The translations under genes were made by a program, and so were the position numbers. This document shows, in pieces, positions 5,228-5,303 of a stretch of DNA of 5,303 nt (positions are counted from its first letter, which is position 1; each line of letters begins with the position of its first letter). This DNA comes from HRBIN01 sp038891515 (GTDB lineage: Archaea > Thermoproteota > Nitrososphaeria_A > Caldarchaeales > Caldarchaeaceae): NCBI GenBank assembly GCA_038891515.1, contig JAWAEB010000093.1, forward strand, positions 1-5,303. Direction: 5' to 3'. The notes under the pieces were generated by a model that was not told where the DNA came from, searched no databases, and saw nothing but the letters and a program-made list of their open reading frames with translations.

Positions 5228-5238
5228 CTTATAAAAGG
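5228..5238. promoter_or_regulatory. TATA-like element, near-symmetrical
   Basis: CTTATAAAAGG gives a good archaeal TATA box on the plus strand, pointing out of the right end with a start near 5258. CCTTTTATAAG on the minus strand points toward the 4833-5117 frame. The direction cannot be decided from sequence. The rest of 5137-5303 holds no gene that I can support. Confidence 0.35.
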
Positions 5239-5303
5239 TTGAGGACACACTGTCTGTCTCACACGCTTTTGTACACAGCCTTATCGAGCGTATTTTTGAT
5301 CTA

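Noticed and set aside
1..5303. CRISPR array or tandem repeats
   Set aside because: No regularly spaced direct repeats were seen on reading the window.

Overview
The window looks archaeal, probably from a thermophilic member of the TACK group (Thermoproteota, Aigarchaeota and relatives), though the exact lineage cannot be fixed from sequence alone. The evidence is an Alba chromatin protein, ribosomal protein L40e, an archaeal-type aspartyl-tRNA synthetase in an operon with a NusA-like KH protein, a tRNA without an encoded CCA end, TATA-box promoters, and many TTG and GTG starts. AGG is the favoured arginine codon in the genes read.

Layout. Positions 1-441 hold the C-terminal part of an unrecognised protein, weakly reminiscent of the C-terminal domain of IS110-family transposases. 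Its stop codon lies inside a strongly folded stretch (430-601) that ends in a T-run, a candidate structured RNA or mobile-element end. Positions 686-1010 form a minus-strand translation cluster: rpl40e (53 aa), then a 40-nt 5' half of a tRNA-Val, then a complete tRNA-Val(TAC). Positions 1111-3307 form a plus-strand operon, alba / NusA-like KH protein / aspS, divergent from rpl40e. A flavin-reductase-like gene (3297-3806, minus) converges on aspS and overlaps it by 11 bp. Positions 3869-4804 hold a decayed IS5-type DDE transposase broken over several frames. The right end (4805-5303) holds one uncharacterised minus-strand frame (4833-5117), a palindrome directly upstream of it, and a TATA-like element near 5233.

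How it fits together. The centre (849-3307) is core information-processing DNA: ribosome, tRNA, chromatin, RNA binding and tRNA charging. Both flanks show mobile-element traces. The left flank abuts the 3' side of a tRNA gene, a common junction between core and accessory DNA. The observations most worth a second look are the folded element at 430-601, which has two mutually exclusive helix sets and G.U pairs that favour the plus strand, and the tRNA-Val half that stops at the canonical intron/split site with no 3' partner in the window.
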